Of a stretch of 42,682 nt of DNA, positions 8,822 to 18,538 are shown in pieces. The notes below the pieces were generated by a model, which was given only the letters and a program-made list of their open reading frames with translations, searched no databases and had not been told where the DNA came from. Made by a program: the position numbers and the translations under genes. Within the stretch, counting starts at the first letter, position 1, and the number at the start of each line of letters is the position of its first letter. Source of the stretch: an archaeon (GTDB taxonomy: Archaea; Thermoproteota; Nitrososphaeria; Conexivisphaerales; DTJL01); contig JAKAPW010000004.1 of assembly GCA_021811935.1 (NCBI GenBank), forward strand, positions 1 to 42,682, in the 5' to 3' direction.

Positions 8822-10135
8822 ATGGAGAGCGAGAACATGGTGGTCGGAAGGGGGCAGGGCGAGCCCTCCGGTGGGGACAGGATAAGGAGCGTCAGGGGAA
8901 GGCAGGTGCTCGACTCCAGGGGGAACCCCACGGTCGAGGTGGACGTCGTCCTGGAGTCCGGGGCCTTCGGCAGGGGGGCGGTCCCCTCGGGGGCCTCGAC
9001 CGGCGCGCACGAGGCGCTGGAGCTGAGGGACGGCGACCCCGGGTCCTTCGGGGGGATGGGGGTCACGAAGGCCGTGAGGAACGTCAACCAGAGGCTCGCA
9101 CCCGAGCTGGTCGGCATGAGCTGCCTCAGGCAGCACGAAATCGACAGGCTCATGATAGAGATGGACGGGACGCCCAACAAGCAGAGGCTGGGCGCAAACG
9201 CGATACTGGGCGTCTCGATGGCTGCGGCCAGGGCGGCCGCGGCCCACCTCAGGGTGCCGCTGTACAGGCACCTAAGGGCGGACGCGAGGTACGCCCTCCC
9301 CCTGCCCATGATGAACATAGTGAACGGAGGGAAGCACGCCGGGAACGGCCTGGCGGTGCAGGAGTTCCTTGTCGAGCCTGTCTCCGCGTCCGGCTATTCC
9401 GAGGCGCTGCGGATGGGGGACGAGGTCTACCATTCGCTCAAGGGCGTCCTGAGGGAGAAGTACGGGGCCTCCGCCACCAACGTCGGCGACGAAGGGGGCT
9501 ACGCCCCCCCTCTGTCCAGGACGGAGGAGGCCCTGGACGCGGTGGTCCTGGCCGTGAAGAGGGCCGGCTATCAGGAGTCGGACGTCGCGCTGGGGATCGA
9601 CGCGGCCGCCTCCGGCTTCTTCGACGGGGAGGCGTACTCCATAGACGGGGGGAGGCTCTCCCCCAGGCAGCTGGAGGATTATTACGTGAAGCTGATCGAT
9701 TCGTACCCGATAAAGACGGTGGAGGATCCCTTCCACGAAGACTCGTACGAAGACTTCGCGGCTATGACCAGGCGGGTGGGCTCGAGGGTGAAGATAATAG
9801 GGGACGACATCTACGTGACCAACCACGCCAGGATAAAGAAGGGAGTCGACGAGCGCACCACGAACGCGGTCCTGATCAAGCTGAACCAGGTGGGGACCGT
9901 GACGGAAACGCTGCACGCCGTCAGGACGGCCGTCGAAGGGAGATGGATGGTCGTCGTCTCCCACCGCTCGGGGGAGACGGAGGACACGTTCATATCCCAC
10001 CTCGCCACGGCGGTGGGCAGCACCTTCATCAAGACGGGTGCGCCGGCAAGGGGGGAGAGGGTGGCCAAATACAACGAACTGCTCAGGATGGAGGAGGAGC
10101 TGGGCGCCGCGCTGTCACGCCCCTCCTTCGACTGA
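8822..10135 (+). CDS. eno: Enolase (phosphopyruvate hydratase)
   Basis: RGRQVLDSRGNPTVEVDV, GAVPSGASTGAHEALELRD, LPLPMMNIVNGGKHAGNGLAVQEFL, NVGDEGGYAPPL, TVEDPFHEDSYEDF, LIKLNQVGTVTETL, VSHRSGETEDTFISHLA. Confidence 0.97.
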   Translation: MESENMVVGRGQGEPSGGDRIRSVRGRQVLDSRGNPTVEVDVVLESGAFGRGAVPSGASTGAHEALELRDGDPGSFGGMGVTKAVRNVNQRLAPELVGMSCLRQHEIDRLMIEMDGTPNKQRLGANAILGVSMAAARAAAAHLRVPLYRHLRADARYALPLPMMNIVNGGKHAGNGLAVQEFLVEPVSASGYSEALRMGDEVYHSLKGVLREKYGASATNVGDEGGYAPPLSRTEEALDAVVLAVKRAGYQESDVALGIDAAASGFFDGEAYSIDGGRLSPRQLEDYYVKLIDSYPIKTVEDPFHEDSYEDFAAMTRRVGSRVKIIGDDIYVTNHARIKKGVDERTTNAVLIKLNQVGTVTETLHAVRTAVEGRWMVVVSHRSGETEDTFISHLATAVGSTFIKTGAPARGERVAKYNELLRMEEELGAALSRPSFD

Positions 10136-11026
10136 GCCGCCGGTCAGGCCGGCCTCGTCCATCAGCCGCTTCACCCGGGCCCTCTCTTCGTCCGTCAGGC
10201 GGTACAGCTCGTTCTTGACGTTCCCCACGGGCATGCCGACGAGCCGCATCGCCTCCTTCAGCCCGGCCGGGAAATGGCCGACCCCCTCGGCTTCGATGGC
10301 GGGGAGCAGGCGCACCTGGGCCTTCCTGGCCGCCTCGGCGTCACCCTTCACGAATTCGTCGTAAATGCTGGCCGCCGTCCTGGGCGCGAGGTTCGCCACC
10401 CCGATTATGGCCCCGCTCCCTCCGAACTCGAGGTTGGTCCAGGCCATGGCGTCCGAGCCCGTGAATATCGATATCCTCCCCTTTGCCGCCTCGATGAACT
10501 TCAGGAGGTTGAAGAGGTTGTACTCGGTGTACTTCATCCCGACTATGGCCCCCTCTGCCGAGAGCCTGGCGACCACCTCCGGGGAGACGAAGTCGTGCGT
10601 CCATTCGGGTATGTTGTAGACCATCAGGGGGAGCGCGATCCTGCGATGGAGCTCGGCGTAGTACCTGTAGATGCCTTCCTGGTCGGTCGTGTAATAGTAC
10701 GGGGGTGTGGCGATCACTGCGTCCGCCCCCGCGTCCTCGGCGAGCCCCGCCAGGGCGACCGAGTCCGCCAGGCTCGTGTCGGATATTCCGACCACGACCG
10801 GCACCCTCCCCGCGGCCCCGGCGACCACGGTCTCCATGACTGTCTTCTTCTCTTCCCTCGTAAGGAGCGCGAACTCCCCCGACGTGCCCAGCGGGAGGAG
10901 GCCGTCGATCCCTCCCTCGACCAGGTGGTCGACCAGCGTCCGGAGCCTTCCGACGTCGACCGAGCCGCCCGCGTCGAGCGGGGTGGGCATCGGAGACCAG
11001 ATCCCGCCGAACCTGCCCCGCTTCAC
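10115..11026 (-). CDS. DHDPS/N-acetylneuraminate lyase superfamily aldolase (possible 2-keto-3-deoxygluconate aldolase)
   Basis: GIWSPMPTPLDAGGSVD, LLPLGTSGEFALLTREEK, VVGISDTSLADSVALAGLAEDAGADAVIATPPYYY, VYNIPEWT, GMKYTEYN; GTG start overlaps the upstream cyclase stop (GTGA). Substrate uncertain. Confidence 0.88.
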   Translation of the reverse strand: MKRGRFGGIWSPMPTPLDAGGSVDVGRLRTLVDHLVEGGIDGLLPLGTSGEFALLTREEKKTVMETVVAGAAGRVPVVVGISDTSLADSVALAGLAEDAGADAVIATPPYYYTTDQEGIYRYYAELHRRIALPLMVYNIPEWTHDFVSPEVVARLSAEGAIVGMKYTEYNLFNLLKFIEAAKGRISIFTGSDAMAWTNLEFGGSGAIIGVANLAPRTAASIYDEFVKGDAEAARKAQVRLLPAIEAEGVGHFPAGLKEAMRLVGMPVGNVKNELYRLTDEERARVKRLMDEAGLTGGSVEGGA

Positions 11027-11691
11027 GCCTGCGCCTCCAGGGGGTACGCGAGCGCCCGCGCAGGAGACCCGTCGCAGCCCCCGAGCCTGAGGGGGAGGCA
11101 GACAAGCAGCGCCCTCCTTCCGGCCAGGCCGCGCAGGCCGCTTCCGAGCGACTCGATGATCGGTACGCCGTTGCCCAGGAGTGTCTTGTGCGTCGCGTGG
11201 TCCGACCCGTACCTGTCTATGCTCATGTAGTCTATTCCCACGGCCCTGGCCCCCCGGCGCACGAGCAGCATGGCGGCGTCGTTCCCGAGGCACGTGAAGT
11301 TCGTCCTGGCCCATTCTTCGTCCCAGTGGAGGCTCATCCCGGTGTAGAGCAGCACGATGTCGCCCTTCCTGACCTCCCCCAGGTGGGGCTCGAGGTCCTT
11401 CGGCGATATTTCGGTGCCTGGCTCGAGGGCGGACAGGTCGAGCACGGCGGCCTCCCCGACGAACTGCTCCGGCGGAAGCCGGTCGACAGGCAGGCCGTCC
11501 CGCACGAAGTGGAGGGGGGCGTCGACGTGGGTCCCCGTGTGCACGCCCATCTCGACCTTCGACAGGTTCACGCCGTCCGAAGACAGCTCCTTAACCCTGA
11601 CGACCCTGGGCGCGGGGTCGCCCACGTAGGCGGTCATCCCCTCGCGTATCGTATGAGTAAGGTCCACCGCTCCGCCGAGTTTGATGTCCAA
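11023..11691 (-). CDS. Cyclase family protein (kynurenine formamidase-like metal-dependent hydrolase)
   Basis: VDLTHTIREGMTAYVGDP, HTGTHVDAPLHFVRDG, DIVLLYTGMS, AVGIDYMSIDRYGSDHATHKTLLGNGVPIIESL. Confidence 0.88.
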   Translation of the reverse strand: MDIKLGGAVDLTHTIREGMTAYVGDPAPRVVRVKELSSDGVNLSKVEMGVHTGTHVDAPLHFVRDGLPVDRLPPEQFVGEAAVLDLSALEPGTEISPKDLEPHLGEVRKGDIVLLYTGMSLHWDEEWARTNFTCLGNDAAMLLVRRGARAVGIDYMSIDRYGSDHATHKTLLGNGVPIIESLGSGLRGLAGRRALLVCLPLRLGGCDGSPARALAYPLEAQA

Positions 11692-11707
11692 GACGGACCG
11701 GCAGGCG

Positions 11708-12880
11708 TCAGCCCCTGTTAATCTCCTTTGTGTCCAAACCGTACGTCTTGGCCCACATGGCGGAGGCGAGCCTGCCGCTGCGCGTGAAGCTGTCCAGGCT
11801 GTCCCTGGCCCTCTCCCTCCTCTCCTGGTGCCCCTTCAGGAAGCGGGTGACCTTCTCTATGAGCACCTCCTTCATTTCGCCGCTCAGCAGCTTCCCGGAG
11901 ACGTAGTCGTCGTGGAGCTTCTTCAGCTTCGCGTCATCCCCTTCGAAGAACATCTGCAGCCAGAGGTAGGGGACGTCGACGTCCGGGTCGCCTCCCAGCC
12001 TCCTGTGTTCCTCTATGGTCGCCCTTCCGCCGCTGAAGGCGTTCTTCCATATCTTCTGCCTGACCTGCTCGGGGGTGTCGGAGAGGTAGATGGCCGTCTC
12101 CGGCATGGACGCGCTCATCTTGCCCGCCACGCCGGTCAGGGGCGGGAGGAACTTGCTGTGGAGGGCTGCCGCCTTCCTGTAGCCGAGAGACTCCGCTATG
12201 TCCCTCTGTACCCTCCAGAAGGGGTCCTGGTCTATCGCGCACGGTATGAGGCAGCGGGAGTCCTCGAAGAGGCTGGGGACGACCTGGACCGCCGGGTAGA
12301 AGGCGAAGCCTATGTTCGTTTCTCCTGTGAACCCGAACACCGCCCTGACCACGCTGAAGTTCACCTTCCTCGCCACCTTCACAGCGAGCCTGTAGATGTT
12401 CCCGATGTACTCCGTGTCCTGGAAGATGAAGGTCCTGTCCGGGTCGAAGCCCGCGGCCGCTATGTCTAGTGCGTTCTCCTTCGCCCACCTGTTCGTCTCC
12501 TCCAGGGTCGGGCTCTTCTCCTCCAGGAACTTCTCGTCGTCGGTCAGCTGGACGTAGGTGTTGACCCCGAACCTCTTCTGCAGCCAGCTGGTGAGGTAGA
12601 ACTGTATTATGTGGCCTATGTGCATGGGGCCGCTCGGCCCCCTGCCAGTGTACAGGAAGAACTTCTTTCCCGCCTCGTAGTCCTTCAGCACCAGGTCCAG
12701 GTCGCGGTGGGAATAGTAGACGCCCCTTTCTATCGCCAAGTGCTTCTCTCCCGCCAGGGCCGAGAACTTGCGGCCGAGCTCCTCCGTCAGGGGCTGCGTC
12801 CCGAAGTCCCTGATCAGCCTGGCGTAGTCCACCACGCCGCTGACCTCCCATGGGGTCACGGAGAAGTCTTTGTCGGTCAA
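11708..12880 (-). CDS. trpS: Tryptophan--tRNA ligase
   Basis: TPWEVSGVVDYARLIRDFGTQ, LYTGRGPSGPMHIGHIIQF, QLTDDEKFLEE, KMSASMPETAIYLSD; TTG start with TATA-like cattatattg about 32 nt upstream. Confidence 0.95.
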   Translation of the reverse strand: MTDKDFSVTPWEVSGVVDYARLIRDFGTQPLTEELGRKFSALAGEKHLAIERGVYYSHRDLDLVLKDYEAGKKFFLYTGRGPSGPMHIGHIIQFYLTSWLQKRFGVNTYVQLTDDEKFLEEKSPTLEETNRWAKENALDIAAAGFDPDRTFIFQDTEYIGNIYRLAVKVARKVNFSVVRAVFGFTGETNIGFAFYPAVQVVPSLFEDSRCLIPCAIDQDPFWRVQRDIAESLGYRKAAALHSKFLPPLTGVAGKMSASMPETAIYLSDTPEQVRQKIWKNAFSGGRATIEEHRRLGGDPDVDVPYLWLQMFFEGDDAKLKKLHDDYVSGKLLSGEMKEVLIEKVTRFLKGHQERRERARDSLDSFTRSGRLASAMWAKTYGLDTKEINRG

Positions 12881-12951
12881 TTATGCCGGAGCCCTCTCGG
12901 GAGTGCAATATAATGTATCTTGTTGGCGCCGGCCACGCGCGTCGCGTTCCG

Positions 12952-14322
12952 TCAACGCACAAGCGTGGGAGGGGAGACCTGCTCCGGCTCCCAGTCCTGA
13001 AGCTTGCCCGAAAGGAACGATTCGTAGCCCGACAGGTCAAGAAGCCCGTGCCCCGAGTGGTTGAACGCCAGCACCTTCTTCTCGCCCGTCTTCTTGCACC
13101 TCAGCGCCTCGTCTATGACGAACCTTATCTCGTGCGCGGATTCGGGGGCGGATATTATCCCCTCCGTCCTGGCGAATATGCGCGCGGCTTCGAAGATTTC
13201 GTTCTGGTGATAGGCGACGGACCGCATGAAGCCCTTCGATATCAGGTACGATATGATCGGGGCCATGCCGTGGTATCTGAGGCCGCCCGCGTGTATCGGC
13301 GGGTTCTTGTAGGCCCTGCCCAGCGTCAGCATCTTCAGGAGCGGGGTCATCCCCGCCGTGTCCCCGAAGTCATACGTGTACGCGCCCTTGGTGGTGTGGG
13401 GCACCGCCTTCGACTCGCAGGCGACGAACTCCGTGTCCGCCTTCCCCTTCAGCCTGTCGGCCATGAACGGGAGGGAGAAGCCGCCGTAGTTCGAACCGCC
13501 GCCTATGTTCCCTATTATGACGTCCGGGCGTTCGTCTATCAGCTCGAACTGCTTCTTCGCCTCCTGGCCTATCACCGTCTGGTGCATCAGCACATGGTTG
13601 AGCACGGAGCCGAGGCAGTACTTCGCCCGCTCGTCCCCGAGGACGTCCTCGAGCGCCTCGCTTATCGCGATGCCCAGCGACCCGGGGTCGCCCGCGTCCC
13701 TTTCCAGCAACCCCCTGCCGAACTTCGTCCTGCTGCTGGGCGAGGAGAAGACCTCCGCCCCCCACGTCTCCATCATCGTCTTCCTCCCCGGCTTCTGCCT
13801 GTAGCTAGCCGCGACCATGTACACGGTGCACTTCAGGTCGAACATCGCGGCCGACATCGCCATCGCCGAGCCCCACTGCCCCGCGCCCGTCTCGGTGCAG
13901 ACCCTCTCGGCCCCCTCCTTCATGTTGTAATAGGCCTGGGCGAGCGCCGTGTTCGGCTTGTGGCTTCCGGCCGGGCTCGTCCCCTCCCACTTGTAGTATA
14001 TCCTGGCGGGCGTCTTCAGGTACTCCTCCAGCCTCCTGGCCCTGACGAGCGGCGTGGGCCTGGGCAGCATCCTGTAGGCTTCTAACACTTCGTCGGGTAT
14101 CCTGATGTACCTCTCCTGCGAGACCTCCTGCGCCACCAGCTCCTTCGCGAATATCCTGAAGAGCGGCTCCGGCGAGACGGGCTTCAGCGTCTGCGGGTCA
14201 AGCGGCGGGGGAAGCGGTTCGGGGAGGTCCGCCTGGATGTTGTACCATGAATCGGGTATCTCGTCCTGGGTGAGGAAGACCGCCCTGTTCTTGTCGGCGT
14301 CCAGCTTTGCCATATCGCGCAC
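12952..14322 (-). CDS. trpB2: TrpB-like pyridoxal-phosphate enzyme (TrpB2)
   Basis: RPTPLVRARRLEEYL, YKWEGTSPAGSHKPNTALAQAYYNMKEG, TETGAGQWGSAMAMSAAMF, IGNIGGGSNYGGF; TrpB2-type extended N-terminus; GTG start about 27 nt from TATA-like actattag. Confidence 0.93.
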   Translation of the reverse strand: MRDMAKLDADKNRAVFLTQDEIPDSWYNIQADLPEPLPPPLDPQTLKPVSPEPLFRIFAKELVAQEVSQERYIRIPDEVLEAYRMLPRPTPLVRARRLEEYLKTPARIYYKWEGTSPAGSHKPNTALAQAYYNMKEGAERVCTETGAGQWGSAMAMSAAMFDLKCTVYMVAASYRQKPGRKTMMETWGAEVFSSPSSRTKFGRGLLERDAGDPGSLGIAISEALEDVLGDERAKYCLGSVLNHVLMHQTVIGQEAKKQFELIDERPDVIIGNIGGGSNYGGFSLPFMADRLKGKADTEFVACESKAVPHTTKGAYTYDFGDTAGMTPLLKMLTLGRAYKNPPIHAGGLRYHGMAPIISYLISKGFMRSVAYHQNEIFEAARIFARTEGIISAPESAHEIRFVIDEALRCKKTGEKKVLAFNHSGHGLLDLSGYESFLSGKLQDWEPEQVSPPTLVR

Positions 14323-14344
14323 CCAGTGGCAGGCGAACCGGTTC

Positions 14345-15220
14345 CTAATAGTCGTTGGCCTGTCCGGCAGGGCCGGGCCTTTGCATGCGAACGCGGACCG
14401 CGACGCCAGGGGACCCGCGCGGGCCCCTCCGCCGCCGTGGGCCGGTCCGTTCCGCCACGCGGGAAGCTCGGGGCCGGGGCGGTATCCGCCCGGACGAGCC
14501 GTCGGCGGACGGACCCATCACGTTCGCGCTGCGGACGCGCTGACCGCCCTTGATCCACGCCAGCACCTCCACGAGCTTAACCACGTCCGCATATTTCATG
14601 TCCATGTCGAAGAGGTTCACTTCGTGCGAAATCTGGGACCTGTCGGCCACGCACTCCTCCGGTATTATGACCCTGTAGTTGTACGAAAAGGCGTCGACCA
14701 CGGTGGCCCTGACGCATCCCGCGGTGACCATGCCCGTGACCACCAGCGTGTCCACGGCCAGGAAGTTGAGGACAGACGGGAGCTGGGTTCCGAAGAACGC
14801 GCTCGGCTTGGCTTTTTCTATCACGATGTCGCCATCGGCCGGCGCCAGTTCTTTGTGGATGGAGTTCCCGTCAGGGGAGGCCCAGGCCATCGACGACTTG
14901 TGCACCCATCTGCCCATCTCCGCTTCGCCGCCGGCGCTCGTGGGGCGGAGCCCCCTCGTGAAGATCACGGGTATCTTCGCGCCCCGGCAGGCGTCGGCCA
15001 GCCTTCTTATCGCTCTGGCGCAGGGGACGCCGGTCCTGGCGAAGCCCGTGGGATAGTCGTCGGTGACGAAGGCGTCGGTCATGTCGACCACGAGCAGGGC
15101 GGGCGACTTCCCGAAACCCACGCTGTGGAGGTGGCCGGAATGATATTTCTCCATCAGCGCCTTCCTGTCGCCTTCCGGAATGATGTCCGGGATATAGGGC
15201 GTATGCGGCACGAGACGCAC
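14345..15220 (-). CDS. Isochorismatase-family cysteine hydrolase with Arg/Pro-rich C-terminal tail
   Basis: ALLVVDMTDAFVTDDYPTGFARTG, PVIFTRG, IEKAKPSAFFGTQLPSVL, DTLVVTGMVTAGCVRATVVDAFSYNYRVIIPEECVADRS; the domain appears to end near AWIKGG. GTG at 15211 is an alternative start. Confidence 0.88.
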   Translation of the reverse strand: MRLVPHTPYIPDIIPEGDRKALMEKYHSGHLHSVGFGKSPALLVVDMTDAFVTDDYPTGFARTGVPCARAIRRLADACRGAKIPVIFTRGLRPTSAGGEAEMGRWVHKSSMAWASPDGNSIHKELAPADGDIVIEKAKPSAFFGTQLPSVLNFLAVDTLVVTGMVTAGCVRATVVDAFSYNYRVIIPEECVADRSQISHEVNLFDMDMKYADVVKLVEVLAWIKGGQRVRSANVMGPSADGSSGRIPPRPRASRVAERTGPRRRRGPRGSPGVAVRVRMQRPGPAGQANDY

Positions 15221-15333
15221 AAGAGGGCGTCACCGTATTTAATCTTGACTGCATGGCCCGGGCCGGAGGAGGCGCCCTTCGGTGGGCGGCTTGCCCGTCG
15301 GAGATTTATAGGGAGGCCGGCCTCCGTGGACGC

Positions 15334-17097
15334 ATGAAATCTCCCGCTTCGAACAAGGAGGGAACGAAGGCGCCGGAATACGTCTCCGACCTGGTCGTGG
15401 AGACGATGCGCCGCCTGGGCATCGAATACGTCGCGTTCAACCCCGGCGCCACGTTCAGGGCCCTCCACGACTCCTTCGTGCAGTACGGGGGCATAGGGAT
15501 GGTGCTGTGCTGCCACGAAGAGGTCGCGGTGGCCATAGCCGACGGCTATGCCAGGGCCAAGGGGCGGCCGATGGCGGTGGCGGTCCACGACATAGTGGGG
15601 CTGCAGCACGCCACCAAGGCCATATTCGAATCCTGGCTCGAAAGGGTGCCCATGCTGATACTGGGGGGGACCGGCCCCGTCAGCGTCGAAGACAGGAGGC
15701 CCTGGATAGACTGGATCCACACGGCGAGGATGAACTCGTACCTGGTCAGGGAGTACGTCAAGTGGGACGGCGAGCCGGAGGACGTTACGGGCGCCGTGGA
15801 GTCCCTCCTGCGGGCGCACAGGATAGCCGTCACACCTCCGGAGGGGCCGGTCTACGTCTGTTACGACATCCTCCTGCAGGAGAAGAAGCTCGACGCCCCG
15901 CCGCGGATACCCGACCTCGAGCGTTTCGCTCCGCCCTCCCCTCCGCAGATGGACCGGGACTCCCTCGACAGGGCGGCGAAGCTCCTGGTCGACGCCGCAC
16001 TCCCGGTCGTGGTGGCGGAGCACGCGGGGAGGAGGCCGGAGACGTTCCGCGGCCTGACCGAGCTGGCGGAGCTCCTGTCCGTCCCCGTCCTGGACATGAA
16101 CACGAGCTGCCTGAACTTCCCCAACACGAACGAGCTGGACGTGACTGGGGCCAAGGAAAGGGTCCTGAAGGATTCGGACCTGGTGCTCGCGGTGGACGTG
16201 CGTGACATGGAGCGAGCGCTGTCCGTCCAGCGGTCGAGCCAGTACAGGGGGGCAGTCCGGGCGCTCCGCGATTCGGCCAAGGTGATCCAGATAGGGCTGA
16301 ACGACTACCTGGTAAGGTCCTGGAGCGAAGAGTTCGGCAGGATCTGCCCGGTCGACCTGCCGGTCGCGGCCGATACTTCGGTCGCCCTGCCGGCGCTGGT
16401 CGAAAGGTGCAGGGAGCTGCTGCGGGGCGTCCCGGCCTCCAGGATGGAGGCGCGCAGGGGATACGCGGCAAAGGTGCACAGGGAGCTCAGAAGCCAGTGG
16501 GCGGAGGAGGCCAAGCGCTCGTGGAGCAAGAAGCCGACCTCGACGGCGAGGCTCGCGTCGGAGATCTGGGAGGCGGTCAGGGAGGAGGACTGGGTCCTGG
16601 GGCACGGCTCGCTCAACGGCTGGGTCAGAAGGCTGTGGGCGCTGGACGACCCCCTCAGATACTTCGACCCGACGATAAGCACGGGCTCGGGCCTGGGGGT
16701 ATCCCTGGGGGTGGCGCTGGCGCTGAAGGAGAAGTTCTTCGTCAGCATAGTGGGCGACGGGGACATGCTGTACACGCCAGGCACCCTCTGGACCGCGGCC
16801 AACCTCAGGATACCCATGCTCGTCGTGATGTTCAACAACAGGTCGTACTACCAAGACGAGGGCCACCAGCTGATGATGGCGAGGAGCAGGAACAGGGACG
16901 TCTCCAGGGTGGGGGCCGGCATCAGGATCGACGACCCGGCGCCGGACTTCGCTGCGCTGGCCAGGTCGTTCGGCCTGAACGGGATAGGCCCGGTCGAAGG
17001 CCCGGACGAGGTGGCGCCGGCGCTTCGCAGGGCGGTCGACCTGCTCAAGAAGGAGAAGAAGCTGGTCCTGGTGGACGTCGTGACCCAGCCCAGGTGA
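15334..17097 (+). CDS. Thiamine pyrophosphate-dependent enzyme (acetolactate synthase large subunit-like)
   Basis: HEEVAVAIADGYARAKGRPMAVAVHDIVGLQHATKAI; C-terminal VGDGDMLYTPGTLWTAANLRIPMLVVMFNNRSYYQDEG; TATA-like gatttata at 15302-15309 about 28 nt upstream of ATG. Confidence 0.9.
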   Translation: MKSPASNKEGTKAPEYVSDLVVETMRRLGIEYVAFNPGATFRALHDSFVQYGGIGMVLCCHEEVAVAIADGYARAKGRPMAVAVHDIVGLQHATKAIFESWLERVPMLILGGTGPVSVEDRRPWIDWIHTARMNSYLVREYVKWDGEPEDVTGAVESLLRAHRIAVTPPEGPVYVCYDILLQEKKLDAPPRIPDLERFAPPSPPQMDRDSLDRAAKLLVDAALPVVVAEHAGRRPETFRGLTELAELLSVPVLDMNTSCLNFPNTNELDVTGAKERVLKDSDLVLAVDVRDMERALSVQRSSQYRGAVRALRDSAKVIQIGLNDYLVRSWSEEFGRICPVDLPVAADTSVALPALVERCRELLRGVPASRMEARRGYAAKVHRELRSQWAEEAKRSWSKKPTSTARLASEIWEAVREEDWVLGHGSLNGWVRRLWALDDPLRYFDPTISTGSGLGVSLGVALALKEKFFVSIVGDGDMLYTPGTLWTAANLRIPMLVVMFNNRSYYQDEGHQLMMARSRNRDVSRVGAGIRIDDPAPDFAALARSFGLNGIGPVEGPDEVAPALRRAVDLLKKEKKLVLVDVVTQPR

Positions 17098-17139
17098 CCG
17101 TCGGTCGGTGGACCCGACGCGGTGCGCCGGAGGCGCCCG

Positions 17140-18357
17140 TCAGCGGTGGATTCTGCCCCTTCTGTAGAACGAGTTGCGCGGCCGCGTCGCCCAGTAGCCG
17201 CCGCCGTACGAGCCCGAGTTCCGCCTGGCTTCGAATCCAAACTGCTTGTCGGAGTCCCGCAGCGGCTTTATCGGGGCCTTTGTGTGGTGCAGCACCCTGG
17301 TGAAGTCGTCGTATTCGTCCGTGGTCACCAGGATGTATGATTTGCCCCGCTTTCCCGCCCTTGCGGTCCTGCCTACCCGGTGGAAGTAGATCAGCGGGTC
17401 GGTGGGCACGTCGTAGTTCACGACGCATTCCACCTGCGGTATGTCTATCCCCCTGCTGGCCACGTCCGTGGCCACGAGTATGTCGACGTTCCCCGATCTG
17501 AACGTGTTCATGGAATGGTCCCGCTGATGCTGGCTCAGGTTGCCGTGCAGCGGCACCGCGGGGTAGTTGCGCGCGCGGAGCTCGCCCGCGAGCCTGTGCG
17601 CGCCGTACTTCGTCCTGCAGAATATCATGGCGCTGGCCGGCTTTTCGCGCTCGAGGAGGCCGGCCAGGAAGTGCAGCTTCTCCCGCGGGTCGACCACCGC
17701 GTAGTACTGGTCGAGGGTCTCGACGGAGGGCTCGTCCGAATCTATGAGGATCTTCTGCGGATTCTTCATGAACTTCCTGGACAGCTCGATTATCCTGCTC
17801 GGCATGGTGGCCGAGAAGAGCCCGGTCTGCCTCCTCGCGGGGACCCGACCCAGTATGTATTCTATGTCGTCGATGAAGCCCATGTCCAGCATCGTGTCCG
17901 CCTCGTCCAGTATGACGAACTTCACCGAGTCGAGGTCCAGCGAACCCCTCTTGATGTGGTCTATCAGCCTTCCTGGCGTCCCCACCACCGCGTGGACGCC
18001 GTGGTTCAGCGCCTCGAACTGGACGTTTATCGACTGGCCTCCGTAAATCGTCACCACCTTGATGCCGGTGTAGACGCCCAGCCTCCTGATTTCGTTGGTT
18101 ATCTGGACGGCCAGCTCCCGGGTGGGAGCGAGCACCAGCGCCTGCACCAGGCGGCTCTTCACGTCGACGGCCTGGAGGAGAGGGAGCGCGTACGCCGCCG
18201 TCTTCCCCGTCCCTGTCTTGGCCTGCCCTATGACGTCCTGCCCCTTCAGAAGCGGGCCTATGGCCTGCTCCTGTATGGGAGAAGGCCTCTCGAAGCCCGC
18301 CTTATCGACCCCCTTCAGTATGAGAGAGTCCAGCTTCAGTTCCTCGAAATTGATCAC
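17140..18357 (-). CDS. DEAD/DEAH-box ATP-dependent RNA helicase
   Basis: AKTGTGKTAAYALPLL, PTRELAVQI, GTPGRLIDH, LDEADTMLDMGF, FSATMP, VATDVASRGIDIP, HRVGRTARAGKRG. GTG start proposed at 18357 (preceded by ggtga); ORF open to 18462. Confidence 0.94.
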   Translation of the reverse strand: MINFEELKLDSLILKGVDKAGFERPSPIQEQAIGPLLKGQDVIGQAKTGTGKTAAYALPLLQAVDVKSRLVQALVLAPTRELAVQITNEIRRLGVYTGIKVVTIYGGQSINVQFEALNHGVHAVVGTPGRLIDHIKRGSLDLDSVKFVILDEADTMLDMGFIDDIEYILGRVPARRQTGLFSATMPSRIIELSRKFMKNPQKILIDSDEPSVETLDQYYAVVDPREKLHFLAGLLEREKPASAMIFCRTKYGAHRLAGELRARNYPAVPLHGNLSQHQRDHSMNTFRSGNVDILVATDVASRGIDIPQVECVVNYDVPTDPLIYFHRVGRTARAGKRGKSYILVTTDEYDDFTRVLHHTKAPIKPLRDSDKQFGFEARRNSGSYGGGYWATRPRNSFYRRGRIHR

Positions 18358-18538
18358 GTTTATTTCACCAATGAAGCAGTGTCCTTTTATCAGAATCTTG
18401 CAACGACCTGAATCCCGAACACAGACTTTTAGTAAGGCCTCCGAGGTCTCATATATAAGCATGACGCACGACCATGAGAACGCCGCCCGCCGGACGGCCA
18501 GCTATCGATAAATATGCGCCGCAGGCCCTGGCGGTCTG

